A DNA stretch of 22,876 nucleotides from positions 1 through 22,876 of IMG/VR virus record IMGVR_UViG_3300031772_003421, one strand, 5' to 3'. Source of the DNA: a virus. Below, piece by piece: positions 6,841 through 14,104 of this stretch (its first letter is position 1; each line of letters begins with the position of its first letter). The position numbers and the translations under genes were made by a program. The notes beneath the pieces are model-generated. The model did no database searches. It had not been told where the DNA came from and worked only from the letters and a program-made list of their open reading frames with translations.

Positions 6841-7810
6841 GTTCAATTGGCGCCTCTTCTGCAAGGAGTACGGGGTGCACTTCGTCGAGCACGGTGCCAA
6901 CGTGTCAGGCGGAAACGTGAATGTGGCCTGTCCCTACTGCAATGACCCCTCCGAGCACTTGGGGCTATCGCTCGACGTAAAGGCGCCTAGCTGGGGGTGT
7001 TGGCGATGCAAAGCCGGGGGGCGATCCCCCGTGCGACTCGTGTGCAAGCTGGCGGGGGTAACGCTACCCAAAGCCCTCGAAATTGTTGCGCTGCACAATG
7101 AAACGTCCCCGGACGAGTTCGAGCGCTTGCTGGAACCCCCCCTAGTCAGCGTAATAACGCCCCGTAGCGCTGCGCTAGCGCTCCCCGGGGGGTGTAGGGA
7201 GCTTGCCGACGGCAGCGCAGGGGCACAGCGTTTCCTTGCCTACCTCACCTCCCGTGGGTTTGAGGGGGAAGAGCAGCGGGTGGCCCGGACGTATTCCCTT
7301 CATTACGCCCTCGTCGGGGAACAAGCGTGGCGGGTGGTGCTGCCTGTCTACCAATACGGGGCGCTACAAACGTGGACAGGGCGCTCGATTCATGCACAAT
7401 CCACCCTACGGTACAAGGCGGACTTTGGCGGTAAGATCAAGCAGTGCCTTGCCAACATCGACGTGCTCCTGAAAGGCACGCACAAGGAGGAGACGCTCAT
7501 AGTAGCGGAAGGTCCGATGGACTTCATGAAGCTCGATTTCTACGGATGTGCATACGGACTGCGCGCCACCTGCACATTCGGAACTGCGTGGAGCATGATG
7601 CAAGTGAGCAAGCTCCTTCCCATCGTGCAGCGGTTCAAGCGAACCGTCGTGCTCTATGACAAAGAAGCCTACATGGAAGGCGCTCGCCTCGCCGAAGAGG
7701 TGAAGGCCTTCTCCAACTGTGACGTGTCGGCCATGGAAATGACTGGCGCAAAGGACCCTGGGGAGTTGACACCCCGAGGCGTTGCTCGTCTTGCAAAGGA
7801 GTTGGCATGA
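6833..7810 (+). CDS. DnaG-like primase: zinc ribbon plus TOPRIM
   Basis: A 325-residue primase-like protein that would make RNA primers for replication. Residues 33-59 form a zinc ribbon (CPYC, His42, CWRC). After a linker comes the RNA-polymerase/TOPRIM part: WTGRSI at about 181-186, LIVAEGPMDFM at 222-232 (the TOPRIM glutamate), and VVLYDKEA at 272-279 (the acidic metal site). A full DnaG is about 600 residues, but short phage versions without the helicase-binding domain are common. The linker at about 102-120 (PPLVSVITP, then an Ala/Leu/Pro/Gly-rich stretch) is encoded by a palindrome-rich segment that shares 24 of 25 bases with the ssb-recA spacer. The start overlaps the preceding gene by eight bases. 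Confidence 0.85.
   Translation: MAKFNWRLFCKEYGVHFVEHGANVSGGNVNVACPYCNDPSEHLGLSLDVKAPSWGCWRCKAGGRSPVRLVCKLAGVTLPKALEIVALHNETSPDEFERLLEPPLVSVITPRSAALALPGGCRELADGSAGAQRFLAYLTSRGFEGEEQRVARTYSLHYALVGEQAWRVVLPVYQYGALQTWTGRSIHAQSTLRYKADFGGKIKQCLANIDVLLKGTHKEETLIVAEGPMDFMKLDFYGCAYGLRATCTFGTAWSMMQVSKLLPIVQRFKRTVVLYDKEAYMEGARLAEEVKAFSNCDVSAMEMTGAKDPGELTPRGVARLAKELA
7139..7190. repeat. Palindrome-rich element inside the primase gene (copy 1)
   Basis: Bases 7139-7163 match 20078-20102 at 24 of 25 positions, sharing the core AGCGTAATAACGCCCC. Downstream are three small palindromes: TAGCGC-T-GCGCTA (7165-7177), GCGCTAGCGC (7172-7181) and CCCCGGGG (7183-7190). The element stays in frame and encodes the primase linker. 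A further 12-base block, AACGCCCCGTAG (7156-7167), also occurs at 20155-20166. Confidence 0.7.
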
Positions 7811-8007
7811 ATTACACCGCAGTCAACGAGCAAAAGCTGCGGTACATCCTCGGCAATCAATGCGACCCGAGGCCAGGGGCGTGGTATGTCATCGGCCCCG
7901 GCAACAATGCCGTGCTGTGTCAATTAGTTACTTGTGGCAGTGAGCAGGAGGCGCGGCAATGCGCCGAGACGATGAACAGATTACTACTGTCGAGGAGGAA
8001 GGCATGA
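7807..8007 (+). CDS. Small hypothetical protein (66 residues)
   Basis: Starts with ATG overlapping the primase stop, with AAAGGAG just before it. The sequence GAWYVIGPGNNAVLCQLVTCGSEQEARQCAETMNRLL looks like a small alpha/beta domain with a C-terminal helix, a form common in tiny phage proteins that follow a primase or helicase. No catalytic or metal-binding motif is visible. Not recognised. Confidence 0.55.
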   Translation: MNYTAVNEQKLRYILGNQCDPRPGAWYVIGPGNNAVLCQLVTCGSEQEARQCAETMNRLLLSRRKA

Positions 8008-8504
8008 AGATCAAACCCAAGCACGCTGGATACTCCCACGCAGAGGTTGACACGTTCAGCGCGGGGCGTTTGTGGCAAGAGTTCGGACTGCACCGGGGCG
8101 TGATACTGAATGCCTATCACTACCTGGGCAATGAGACGGAGGTGGGAGGTGTATCAAGACAGTATCGAATGGTGTTCAGCGCCTTCGTTGCGCTGGGTCC
8201 GAACTACACAGCCATCAAAGGCATGAACCCCCGAGCCCCGCTGCAAGGCCCTGTACTGAGGGGGCAAAAGGATTCTGGTATCGCTTCCGCCTTCGAGCGC
8301 TACGTGGCTCCGATCCGTGAGTACTTGAACAGCGAGCACACGCCCAAGCCCCGGCTCAAGATCAAGGATCGTCCGGGTATCATTGACTACGCTGACCGCC
8401 CTGATGTGGGGGCGGAGGCGCCGAAGAAGACGAAGCCAACCATCAAGTTCCGTCAACCCGAGGTGAAGCCGAAGTTTCGCCTCCCCATCAGGAGAGCACA
8501 ATGA
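8004..8504 (+). CDS. Hypothetical protein upstream of queD
   Basis: A 166-residue protein starting at ATG 8004, which overlaps the previous stop and has an AGGAGG-like site (GAGGAGGAAGG) directly before it. The frame is open upstream to an ATG at 7959, but the coupled start is far better supported. About residues 1-110 look folded (YSHAEVDTFSAGRLWQEFGL, then YHYLGNETEVGG). The last 55 are rich in Lys, Pro and Arg (KPRLKIKDRPG, PEVKPKFRLPIRR) and are probably a disordered, basic, nucleic-acid-binding tail. I do not recognise the family. Its position directly before queD, with ATGA overlap, suggests co-expression. Confidence 0.6.
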   Translation: MKIKPKHAGYSHAEVDTFSAGRLWQEFGLHRGVILNAYHYLGNETEVGGVSRQYRMVFSAFVALGPNYTAIKGMNPRAPLQGPVLRGQKDSGIASAFERYVAPIREYLNSEHTPKPRLKIKDRPGIIDYADRPDVGAEAPKKTKPTIKFRQPEVKPKFRLPIRRAQ

Positions 8505-8965
8505 CACTCACGTCTACAAAGTCATATTTTGGATATCCCTGCGCCCACCGACAGTGGCGGCATGATGGGAACTGCATGGTCTTGCACGGCTACTCCCGCA
8601 GCTTCCACTTCACCTTCGGCGCCAAGGAACGTGACCTGTGCGGTTTCGTCGTGGACTTCGGCGCGCTGCACTGGCTCAAGGATCGGCTAGATTCCTATTT
8701 TGATCACACCCTTCTACTCTGCGCCGATGACCCCTTGCTCCCCGAGTTTCAAGAGTTGGAAGCACAAGGGGCGGCGCGGATCGTGATCTTGCCCTACGGT
8801 GTTGGGATGGAAGACACAGCGCAGGCCATCGGTGAGTGGGCAGACACGGAGTTGCGCACGAAGACGAAGGGCCGCGCCTGGGTCAACACCCTGGAAGTGG
8901 CAGAGAACGAAAAGAACAGCGGCATTTGGACAAACCCGGAAGCGGGCTTCAAGGGCTGGCTGTAA
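8501..8965 (+). CDS. queD: 6-carboxytetrahydropterin synthase-like, QueD family
   Basis: QueD converts the FolE product dihydroneopterin triphosphate into 6-carboxytetrahydropterin, the substrate of QueE. The 154-residue protein shows the family pattern: AHR (His16), the nucleophile region CMVLHG (Cys25, His29), VVDFGALHWLK, FDHT (His69), and a late VAENE segment with the likely catalytic glutamate. One zinc ligand differs: the usual HGH is HGY here, so Tyr31 stands where a zinc-binding His is expected. I recall the same HGY form from other phage QueD-like proteins, so it may be a lineage trait and not damage. AGGAGA precedes the ATG, which overlaps the previous stop. Confidence 0.8.
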   Translation: MTLTSTKSYFGYPCAHRQWRHDGNCMVLHGYSRSFHFTFGAKERDLCGFVVDFGALHWLKDRLDSYFDHTLLLCADDPLLPEFQELEAQGAARIVILPYGVGMEDTAQAIGEWADTELRTKTKGRAWVNTLEVAENEKNSGIWTNPEAGFKGWL

Positions 8966-9048
8966 ACAATCCCTTTTCCGCCTTTGGCCTCGGGGCGGGA
9001 GAAACTCAATCCAATCGAGGCCGCATCAAACGTAAAGGAAGAACTGAA
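8966..9048. other. Short spacer with inverted repeat before Lys/Ala-rich gene
   Basis: The 83-base spacer contains GGCCTCG (8986-8992) and its exact reverse complement CGAGGCC (9016-9022), separated by 23 bases. This could fold in RNA but has no T-run after it, so it does not look like an intrinsic terminator. AAGGAAG at 9035-9041 is the ribosome site of the next gene. Confidence 0.3.
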
Positions 9049-9582
9049 ATGGCAAAGACTGACGTGCGGGCGGAGCTTTTGGCCGCTACGAAGATCACCC
9101 CCAAAGCGGGCGAAGAAGAGGCGGCGCTGGCACTGCGTGTCGCCACCTACGTGTCGGACAAAGTGTCGGAGGAGGACTATGGCAAGCTCTCCAGCGGCGC
9201 GACGGCATGGTTCGAGAAGGCGGTGGCCGCCATCGAGGCCGAGAAGGATTTCACGCTTCCTCCGGCGATGAATGGTGCTGCGTCTCCGAAGGTTGCGGCA
9301 CCGGCGAAGAAGTCGGCGGCTGGGAAGAAGAAGGGCGCTCCTGCCAAGAAGGCTGCGGGCAAGAAGGAGAAAGCCCCCAAGGCGAAGGCCCCAAAGGAGC
9401 CCCGCGTTTCCGCCAGCGGCACCGCGCTGGAACTCATTTGCAAGAAGCCTTCGATCTCCTTGGAGGAACTTGCGGAAAAGGTTTGGGCGCAGAAGGTGGA
9501 CATCAGCGAAACGCAGCTCTACGCCGTGTACCAAAACACGAGACGTGTCATCAACGCGCTGCAAGCCGCCGGGAAGCTGTGA
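9049..9582 (+). CDS. Lys/Ala-rich DNA-binding-like (nucleoid-type) phage protein
   Basis: A 177-residue protein in three parts. Residues 1-75 are acidic and helical and resemble N-terminal domains of phage proteins of the type 'K.GE......V..V.....e.W..Ls..A..W...a..ai'. Residues about 82-122 are a Lys/Ala/Pro-rich tract (AAPAKKSAAGKKKGAPAKK and onward), like histone H1 tails. Residues about 125-177 are a compact helical domain (ALELICKKPSISLEELAEKV, then TRRVINALQAAGKL) that looks like a winged helix. Together they suggest a DNA-coating or regulatory protein. ATG 9049 has AAGGAAG seven bases upstream. Its stop overlaps the folE GTG as GTGA. Function is inferred from composition, not shown. 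Confidence 0.6.
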   Translation: MAKTDVRAELLAATKITPKAGEEEAALALRVATYVSDKVSEEDYGKLSSGATAWFEKAVAAIEAEKDFTLPPAMNGAASPKVAAPAKKSAAGKKKGAPAKKAAGKKEKAPKAKAPKEPRVSASGTALELICKKPSISLEELAEKVWAQKVDISETQLYAVYQNTRRVINALQAAGKL

Positions 9583-10163
9583 GCTCCTCGCGGACGGATG
9601 AAGAAATCGTCCGCGACCTTCTTCGCCTTGTTGGAGAAGACCCCAATAGGGAAGGGCTGCGAGAGACCCCCAAAAGGTTTCTCGCAGCTTGGCGTCACTA
9701 TACGCGGGGATACTCACAAGACCCCGCGCAGGTGCTGAAAACGTTTGAAGACGGGGCGGAAGATTGCGGTGACGAGGTTGTTCTAGTTTCAAACCTGCGT
9801 GTGCACACTCACTGTGAGCACCACCTAGCGGAAGTGTTTGGTGTAGCTCACATTGGCTACATTCCAAACGGTAAGATCGTTGGGCTGTCCAAGTTTCAAC
9901 GCTTGGTAGACGTGTTTGGAAATCGCCTTCAAGTGCAAGAACGCATGACAACGCAAATCGCATCTGCCCTCGTCGAGAACTTGCACCCGATTGCGGTAGG
10001 GGTTGTCCTCGAATGCCGACACATGTGCATGGAAGCGAGGGGAGTCTCCATCCGAGGCGCCGTCACCGTGACAAGCGCACTGCGCGGGGCATTCAAAGAG
10101 AACGCGTCTGCTCGCGCGGAGTTTTTATCTTTGGTACGCGGAGCTTCACGGGGGGTTCAATGA
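9579..10163 (+). CDS. folE: GTP cyclohydrolase I FolE
   Basis: FolE opens GTP to 7,8-dihydroneopterin triphosphate, the entry step of both folate and 7-deazaguanine synthesis; here the presence of queD, queE and queC points to the latter. The 194-residue protein has GEDPNREGLRETPKR, HCEHHLAEVFGVAHIGYIP with Cys79 and the His pair, VGLSKFQRLVDVF, QERMTTQIA and ECRHMCMEARGV with His148/Cys150. These are the zinc and catalytic residues of the family. GTG 9579 overlaps the preceding stop, and folE begins with typical N-terminal helices after only a few residues, so the longer upstream frame is rejected. It is the first gene of the low-GC stretch. Confidence 0.93.
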   Translation: MSSSRTDEEIVRDLLRLVGEDPNREGLRETPKRFLAAWRHYTRGYSQDPAQVLKTFEDGAEDCGDEVVLVSNLRVHTHCEHHLAEVFGVAHIGYIPNGKIVGLSKFQRLVDVFGNRLQVQERMTTQIASALVENLHPIAVGVVLECRHMCMEARGVSIRGAVTVTSALRGAFKENASARAEFLSLVRGASRGVQ

Positions 10164-10723
10164 ACATTCACACTGCACATCACCACTACGACCTCAACGG
10201 ACGCGACACAGTTATAGAAGGCTACATTGAAGCCTCGCTGAATTTTGCCTACTCACACCTAAAGCGCCATGTTTGGTCGATGCTTGACGTTGGGGCCGAC
10301 TACGGGTACGCGATGCACTATGCTGAGGATAGTTTGGAGTGTTCACGGGCGGTGGGGATTGAGCCTTACCTCAAGCACAATCCTTGGGGGCTAGACATTA
10401 GAAGGATTTCAGCAGAAGACCCCCGCCTTCGTTTGGAAGTAGAAGGTGAGTTCGATCTGATCTTTCTAAACCACACGCTGGAGCACTTCTATAACCCAAC
10501 CCTCGTGCTCTCTAACCTAGAGCATGTGAGAAGTGCTGAAACCAAATTGTTTGTCGCCGTCCCGCACGCGAACAGCGAGTGGTCGAAGTGGGAAGGGCAC
10601 TTCAGTATTTGGACATCAGACTGGTTAGATCATTTCTGTCGCACCAACGGGTGGCGCTGTGTCGAGCTAGTTGAACGAGAGCTTCGTCCAGGGTGTGTTG
10701 AGGTGTGGGGGCTGTTCGAATGA
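10160..10723 (+). CDS. SAM-dependent methyltransferase (class I)
   Basis: A 187-residue Rossmann-type methyltransferase. Motif I is MLDVGADYGYAM (41-52, the SAM loop), GIEPY (66-70) would follow strand 2, and FDLIFLNHTLEHFYNP (98-113) is the usual 'fDlvfl.hvLEHv.dp' block of the Methyltransf_11/23 group. The substrate cannot be read from the sequence. It lies between folE and queC with ATGA overlaps on both sides, so it is almost certainly part of the 7-deazaguanine run and might methylate the modified base or an intermediate; that is inference. It has no DPPY/NPPY motif of amino-DNA methylases and no PC motif of cytosine-5 methylases. Confidence 0.82.
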   Translation: MNIHTAHHHYDLNGRDTVIEGYIEASLNFAYSHLKRHVWSMLDVGADYGYAMHYAEDSLECSRAVGIEPYLKHNPWGLDIRRISAEDPRLRLEVEGEFDLIFLNHTLEHFYNPTLVLSNLEHVRSAETKLFVAVPHANSEWSKWEGHFSIWTSDWLDHFCRTNGWRCVELVERELRPGCVEVWGLFE

Positions 10724-11538
10724 AGCACGTTTGTCTTCTCTACAGTGGGGGGCTCGATTCCTTCCTACTCTACAAATGGGGCAAAGCCCAAGGCTGCGAA
10801 ATCACGTGTGTGTTCTTCGACATTGGCCAGCCCAACGTTGTCAAAGAATTGGCAGCCATCAAAGTCCTTGGAATCGCAGCAGAGTATCGGCGAATCGAGT
10901 GGTTGCAGGGGCTGCCACTTTTCTCCAATCCAAGCTCCTTGTCCGGTAACATCATGATCCCAGGAAGGAACCTAGTTCTGTGTGCTTTGGCGGCATCGAT
11001 TTACCTTCCAAACGAAATTTGGCTTGGTGCGCTCGCAGGAGAGACCCACGACCGCGCACATGACAAGAATTATCGGTTCCTCGAACAAACCAACGACCTC
11101 TTTGATTACGTTTTTTCGACCTACGGGCATCAACCCCGCTTGGTCTTTCCGTTTGCAGATTTAGGGTGGTCAAAGCTAGACGTTGTTCGGGAGTTGATGC
11201 AAGCCGGAATCGTCACCGCTGATGAGGTCATGACGACCAGCTCTTGCTTGTTGGCGGGAGAACAAAAGAACTGTGGTGAGTGCGTCGTTTGCCTACGCCG
11301 TTGGGGGATTTTCACTCAACTTGGCTTCGAAGAAAGCTACGCTGTATCTCCCTTGGCCTCAAAAGAAAATAGGAGGATTGTGTATGAGATGTTGAGACCC
11401 TCCTCCCACTATGATGACAAGAGGAAGGCAGAGGTCTTACCAGCGGTGCTAAAAGTCTTGGGGCTACCGCAAGACTGTCCGCCCCTCATCGTCGAGAGGT
11501 CATTACGCTGGGCGTTCTCCAACGAAGGGGAAAGGTAG
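10720..11538 (+). CDS. queC: 7-cyano-7-deazaguanine (preQ0) synthase QueC
   Basis: QueC uses ATP and ammonia to convert 7-carboxy-7-deazaguanine to preQ0. The 272-residue protein opens with the PP-loop YSGGLDSFLL (8-17), has PGRNLVLCALAA (81-92), and ends its catalytic half with four cysteines at 176, 185, 188 and 191 (CLLAGEQKNCGECVVC), the zinc site of the family. There is no glutamine amidotransferase domain, unlike the Gat-QueC fusion associated with archaeosine-type DNA in phage 9g. ATG 10720 overlaps the methyltransferase stop. The protein is a little longer than bacterial QueC (about 220-230 residues), with extra residues at the C-terminus. Confidence 0.92.
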   Translation: MKHVCLLYSGGLDSFLLYKWGKAQGCEITCVFFDIGQPNVVKELAAIKVLGIAAEYRRIEWLQGLPLFSNPSSLSGNIMIPGRNLVLCALAASIYLPNEIWLGALAGETHDRAHDKNYRFLEQTNDLFDYVFSTYGHQPRLVFPFADLGWSKLDVVRELMQAGIVTADEVMTTSSCLLAGEQKNCGECVVCLRRWGIFTQLGFEESYAVSPLASKENRRIVYEMLRPSSHYDDKRKAEVLPAVLKVLGLPQDCPPLIVERSLRWAFSNEGER

Positions 11539-12042
11539 ATGGTCATGCAATCTTCTTCGGCGTTCGTGGGGATCGAGCGGAACAACACGTCAGCCCTCGG
11601 CAAGCTCACACTGTTCCTCGTAGGGCTACCAACAAAAGCGCAGGTGGAACAGTGGATCGATACATTACAAGAGCAACCACAACTCATTGCCCTGCCACTT
11701 CGACTGTCACATCTGTATTTTGGTGTAGAGGGATCGTTTGACGGGATGGACAGTGGTGATTGGGTTGCCTTAATCAAGCACTTCGTTAGAGAGGGTTTCT
11801 GGTGCACGCTCCAGATGAAGGCTTCGCAAGTCACGCTCATTTCTAAGACAGGCCTATGCAGACAAGCGAGGTTCATACCGCTGATCTCTGTTGCCCTACC
11901 ACAAACAATAGAGCTGGGAAGCACGGCCACTCTACGTGTTTCCTCTAGCACTGGCGGAGAATGGTCCCTTCCGCTTTCTTCTGTGACGTCACGGGCAACG
12001 AACAACGCACCAATTACCTTTCAACCTATCCCATTCACATGA
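11539..12042 (+). CDS. Unknown protein between queC and dpdA-like gene
   Basis: A 167-residue protein that I do not recognise. It starts immediately after the queC stop behind a GGGGAAAGG site, and its stop overlaps the next start as ATGA. The sequence looks mostly beta with few helices: TLFLVGLPTKAQVEQWIDTL, LPLRLSHLYFGVEGSF, WCTLQMKASQVTLIS, RFIPLISVALPQTIELGSTATLRV. No Walker, SAM, metal or radical-SAM motif is present, and only one cysteine pair could bind anything. Because it sits inside the folE-to-dpdA run it is a good candidate for an accessory factor in the DNA modification pathway, such as a base-tailoring enzyme or a protein that guides the transglycosylase; this is positional inference only. 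Confidence 0.7.
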   Translation: MVMQSSSAFVGIERNNTSALGKLTLFLVGLPTKAQVEQWIDTLQEQPQLIALPLRLSHLYFGVEGSFDGMDSGDWVALIKHFVREGFWCTLQMKASQVTLISKTGLCRQARFIPLISVALPQTIELGSTATLRVSSSTGGEWSLPLSSVTSRATNNAPITFQPIPFT

Positions 12043-13055
12043 AACCAAAAATTAAGCAGGCGTTTACGTACCCATTGGCACTAGACAGCGGCGCGTACTC
12101 CTTCTACACAAAGCACGCGGCACCGAGGACGGCAGAGGGCAAAATAATTCGCACCTATGGTTCGAACCACTCTTACGCAACATCCCTTGAGTTCAATCGG
12201 TACCTCGATGACTACATGACGTACATCAAAGAGAACGGGCATCAATTTTCTTTTTGCGTTTCGTTAGATGTTATTGGCGATCCTGTTCGGTCCGCTGAGA
12301 TTTTCGACGAGATGACCAAGCAAGGACTGCGTGTGATGCCCGTCTATCACTTTGGTGAAAACGAAAAGTTTCTACGACACTACATGGACGTCACCGATTA
12401 CGTTGGCATTGGTGGCTTGGTCAAGACAGGGACACCGGCCGGATCGCGTTCCTTCCAAGAGCGAACGTGGAAGGTGGTGTGCGACAAAAAGGGGAGGCCC
12501 CGTGTTCGGCTCCACGCCTTTGGTTTGAGCAGTTTCGAACCCCTGTTCAGATATGCGTACTACAGCATTGACAGCCAAAGTTCCTTTTGGTGGTCACGCT
12601 ATGGATGCATCATGCTCCCGAGAAGGGGTGTGCGGGGGTTTGATTTCTGTGCAGTGCCGTTGATCTTTCCTCTGTCTAAAGGACGCTCGACAGCGAAAAA
12701 CCACCTAGACCATCACCCACCCGGCGGCATGGTACGCGCAACGTTAGATGAGTACATCGCTGGGATGGGCGTGGCACTAAAGGAAGTGCGCGAAGAATAC
12801 GGGGCCAAAGACTTTGCGAATATGTACTTTATGAACAACATGATGAAAGACATCTCGCAAAAGCACAGCGAGCGGCTGGGGGTGCCGATGAGCATGATCT
12901 ACTACGCTTCTGGCAACTTCAGCACGTCCGCAGACATCTTCCGCAGTTGGATGGGGAAGTTGGCCTTGCAAGGGCAAACCAAACAGCTTGGGTACCTTGG
13001 GACCTTTGCTGCGTTGCGGCCAGTGATGGAGTTACTTGAGAAAGGAACAACATGA
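12039..13055 (+). CDS. dpdA: DpdA-like DNA guanine transglycosylase (TGT paralog)
   Basis: DpdA enzymes exchange guanine in DNA for a 7-deazaguanine base and are distant relatives of tRNA-guanine transglycosylase. The 338-residue protein shows the matching landmarks in order: LDSGAYSF (15-22; TGT has DSGGFQ), FCVSLDVIGDP (72-82), YVGIGGLV (121-128; TGT GGL loop), HAFGLSSFEPL (159-169) and YSIDSQSSFWW (175-185), whose Asp is where the TGT nucleophile lies. The CxCxxC zinc site of bacterial TGT is not seen, as I expect for phage DpdA. ATG 12039 overlaps the previous stop but has no clear ribosome site; the frame is open upstream to 11961. Subfamily cannot be assigned by eye. Confidence 0.82.
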   Translation: MKPKIKQAFTYPLALDSGAYSFYTKHAAPRTAEGKIIRTYGSNHSYATSLEFNRYLDDYMTYIKENGHQFSFCVSLDVIGDPVRSAEIFDEMTKQGLRVMPVYHFGENEKFLRHYMDVTDYVGIGGLVKTGTPAGSRSFQERTWKVVCDKKGRPRVRLHAFGLSSFEPLFRYAYYSIDSQSSFWWSRYGCIMLPRRGVRGFDFCAVPLIFPLSKGRSTAKNHLDHHPPGGMVRATLDEYIAGMGVALKEVREEYGAKDFANMYFMNNMMKDISQKHSERLGVPMSMIYYASGNFSTSADIFRSWMGKLALQGQTKQLGYLGTFAALRPVMELLEKGTT

Positions 13056-14101
13056 AGACCGAGTTGTTATTGGCTACGTTGAAGGATTGTCGAGGTGCAA
13101 TTGAGAACGCCTCTGTCTTCCCCGTGTTTGGGCACTTCTGTTTCTGCGAGACCTACGTTTATTCCTTCAACGATGTTTGCGCAGTAGTGGCGCCATTACA
13201 TAGTGGGATCAATGCAGCGCTCAAAGCGGACACGCTTTTGGGGGTGCTTTCAACCCTAGGAGAAGAAGTCGAGTTGGAGCAGGCAGAAAACGAAGTTACG
13301 TTAAGAAGCGGCAAGATCAAGGTTTCGCTCGCAAGTCGTTCACCAGAAGCCTTTGTCTTCGAGCCCCCAGACCCACAATGGGCACTTGAGCTAGAGGTAA
13401 CGGAAGAGCTGATGCAAGGCCTCACACTGTGCTCACAAACAGTTGGCGACGATAGTCAACACCGAGAATTTTCTGGTGTTACTTTCGAAGCACGACAAGG
13501 CAAGCTCACACTCTACAGCAGCGACGACGTTAGGGTCTCGCGTTTTAACGCCGGCAAGACTAGCGTTGTCGGGTCATGGATCCTCCCAGCTAGAGGATGT
13601 GGTCTATTAACCACTGCTTGGGGGAGCACCAAGACCAAGGGTCCCGTCACCTTGTGCCTAGGAAAGGAGTGGGTACTGCTCAATACTCCGGAACTCCTCG
13701 TCTACTCAAAAGTTCTTCCCGAGCACGCCCCCGACTTCGACACAATCATCAAGAGGCTCCTCCTTCCGAGGGCTGTGTGGCACGAGGTGCCAGCTGCTTT
13801 ATGCGCGGCGGTTCTTAGGGCAGAGGTGTTGGTCAACAAAGACAGTACCGCAGGTGTTTGTCTTGCTTTAGACAAGGGCCAGATCAATGTGTCGCTGTTC
13901 GAAGGAAACCTATCACAGGAAGGGACTTTCGAAGAAAGTATCACGCTCAAGAAAGCTGACGGGAACACAGCGCTTACCCTCGGCATTGTCAAGTTGAATC
14001 AATCCCTTGCAGGCATGGAAGAGTTGATGTTCAGTCCGCTGTGTTTGGGACTGCGCAATGGGGAATACACATGCTGCATAGCCCCCTTCGGGCAGGAGTA
14101 G
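13052..14101 (+). CDS. DnaN-like DNA polymerase sliding clamp
   Basis: A 349-residue, mostly beta protein. It shows the three-repeat layout of bacterial beta clamps: an N-terminal segment to about residue 110, the middle part with FSGVTFEARQGKLTLYSSDDVRVSRF (a hallmark 'GV.f....g.l.l.atD..R.s' segment), and a C-terminal part with LPEHAPDFDTIIKRLL, equivalent to 'P..FPdy..li' of DnaN. The clamp would tether the polymerase encoded next. AAAGGA precedes the ATG, which overlaps the dpdA stop. The sequence is divergent from cellular DnaN, so I give no symbol. It is the last gene of the low-GC stretch. Confidence 0.72.
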   Translation: MKTELLLATLKDCRGAIENASVFPVFGHFCFCETYVYSFNDVCAVVAPLHSGINAALKADTLLGVLSTLGEEVELEQAENEVTLRSGKIKVSLASRSPEAFVFEPPDPQWALELEVTEELMQGLTLCSQTVGDDSQHREFSGVTFEARQGKLTLYSSDDVRVSRFNAGKTSVVGSWILPARGCGLLTTAWGSTKTKGPVTLCLGKEWVLLNTPELLVYSKVLPEHAPDFDTIIKRLLLPRAVWHEVPAALCAAVLRAEVLVNKDSTAGVCLALDKGQINVSLFEGNLSQEGTFEESITLKKADGNTALTLGIVKLNQSLAGMEELMFSPLCLGLRNGEYTCCIAPFGQE

Positions 14102-14104
14102 TTT

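Noticed and set aside
9207-9578. N-terminal extension of folE
   Set aside because: It overlaps the Lys/Ala-rich gene over its whole length, and FolE homology begins just after GTG 9579.
8794-9963. A 389-codon open frame on the minus strand
   Set aside because: It runs opposite queD, the Lys/Ala-rich gene and folE, which have clear motifs or coupled starts. Its protein is Arg/Leu/Ser-rich with no recognisable domain, typical of an antisense shadow in GC-rich DNA.
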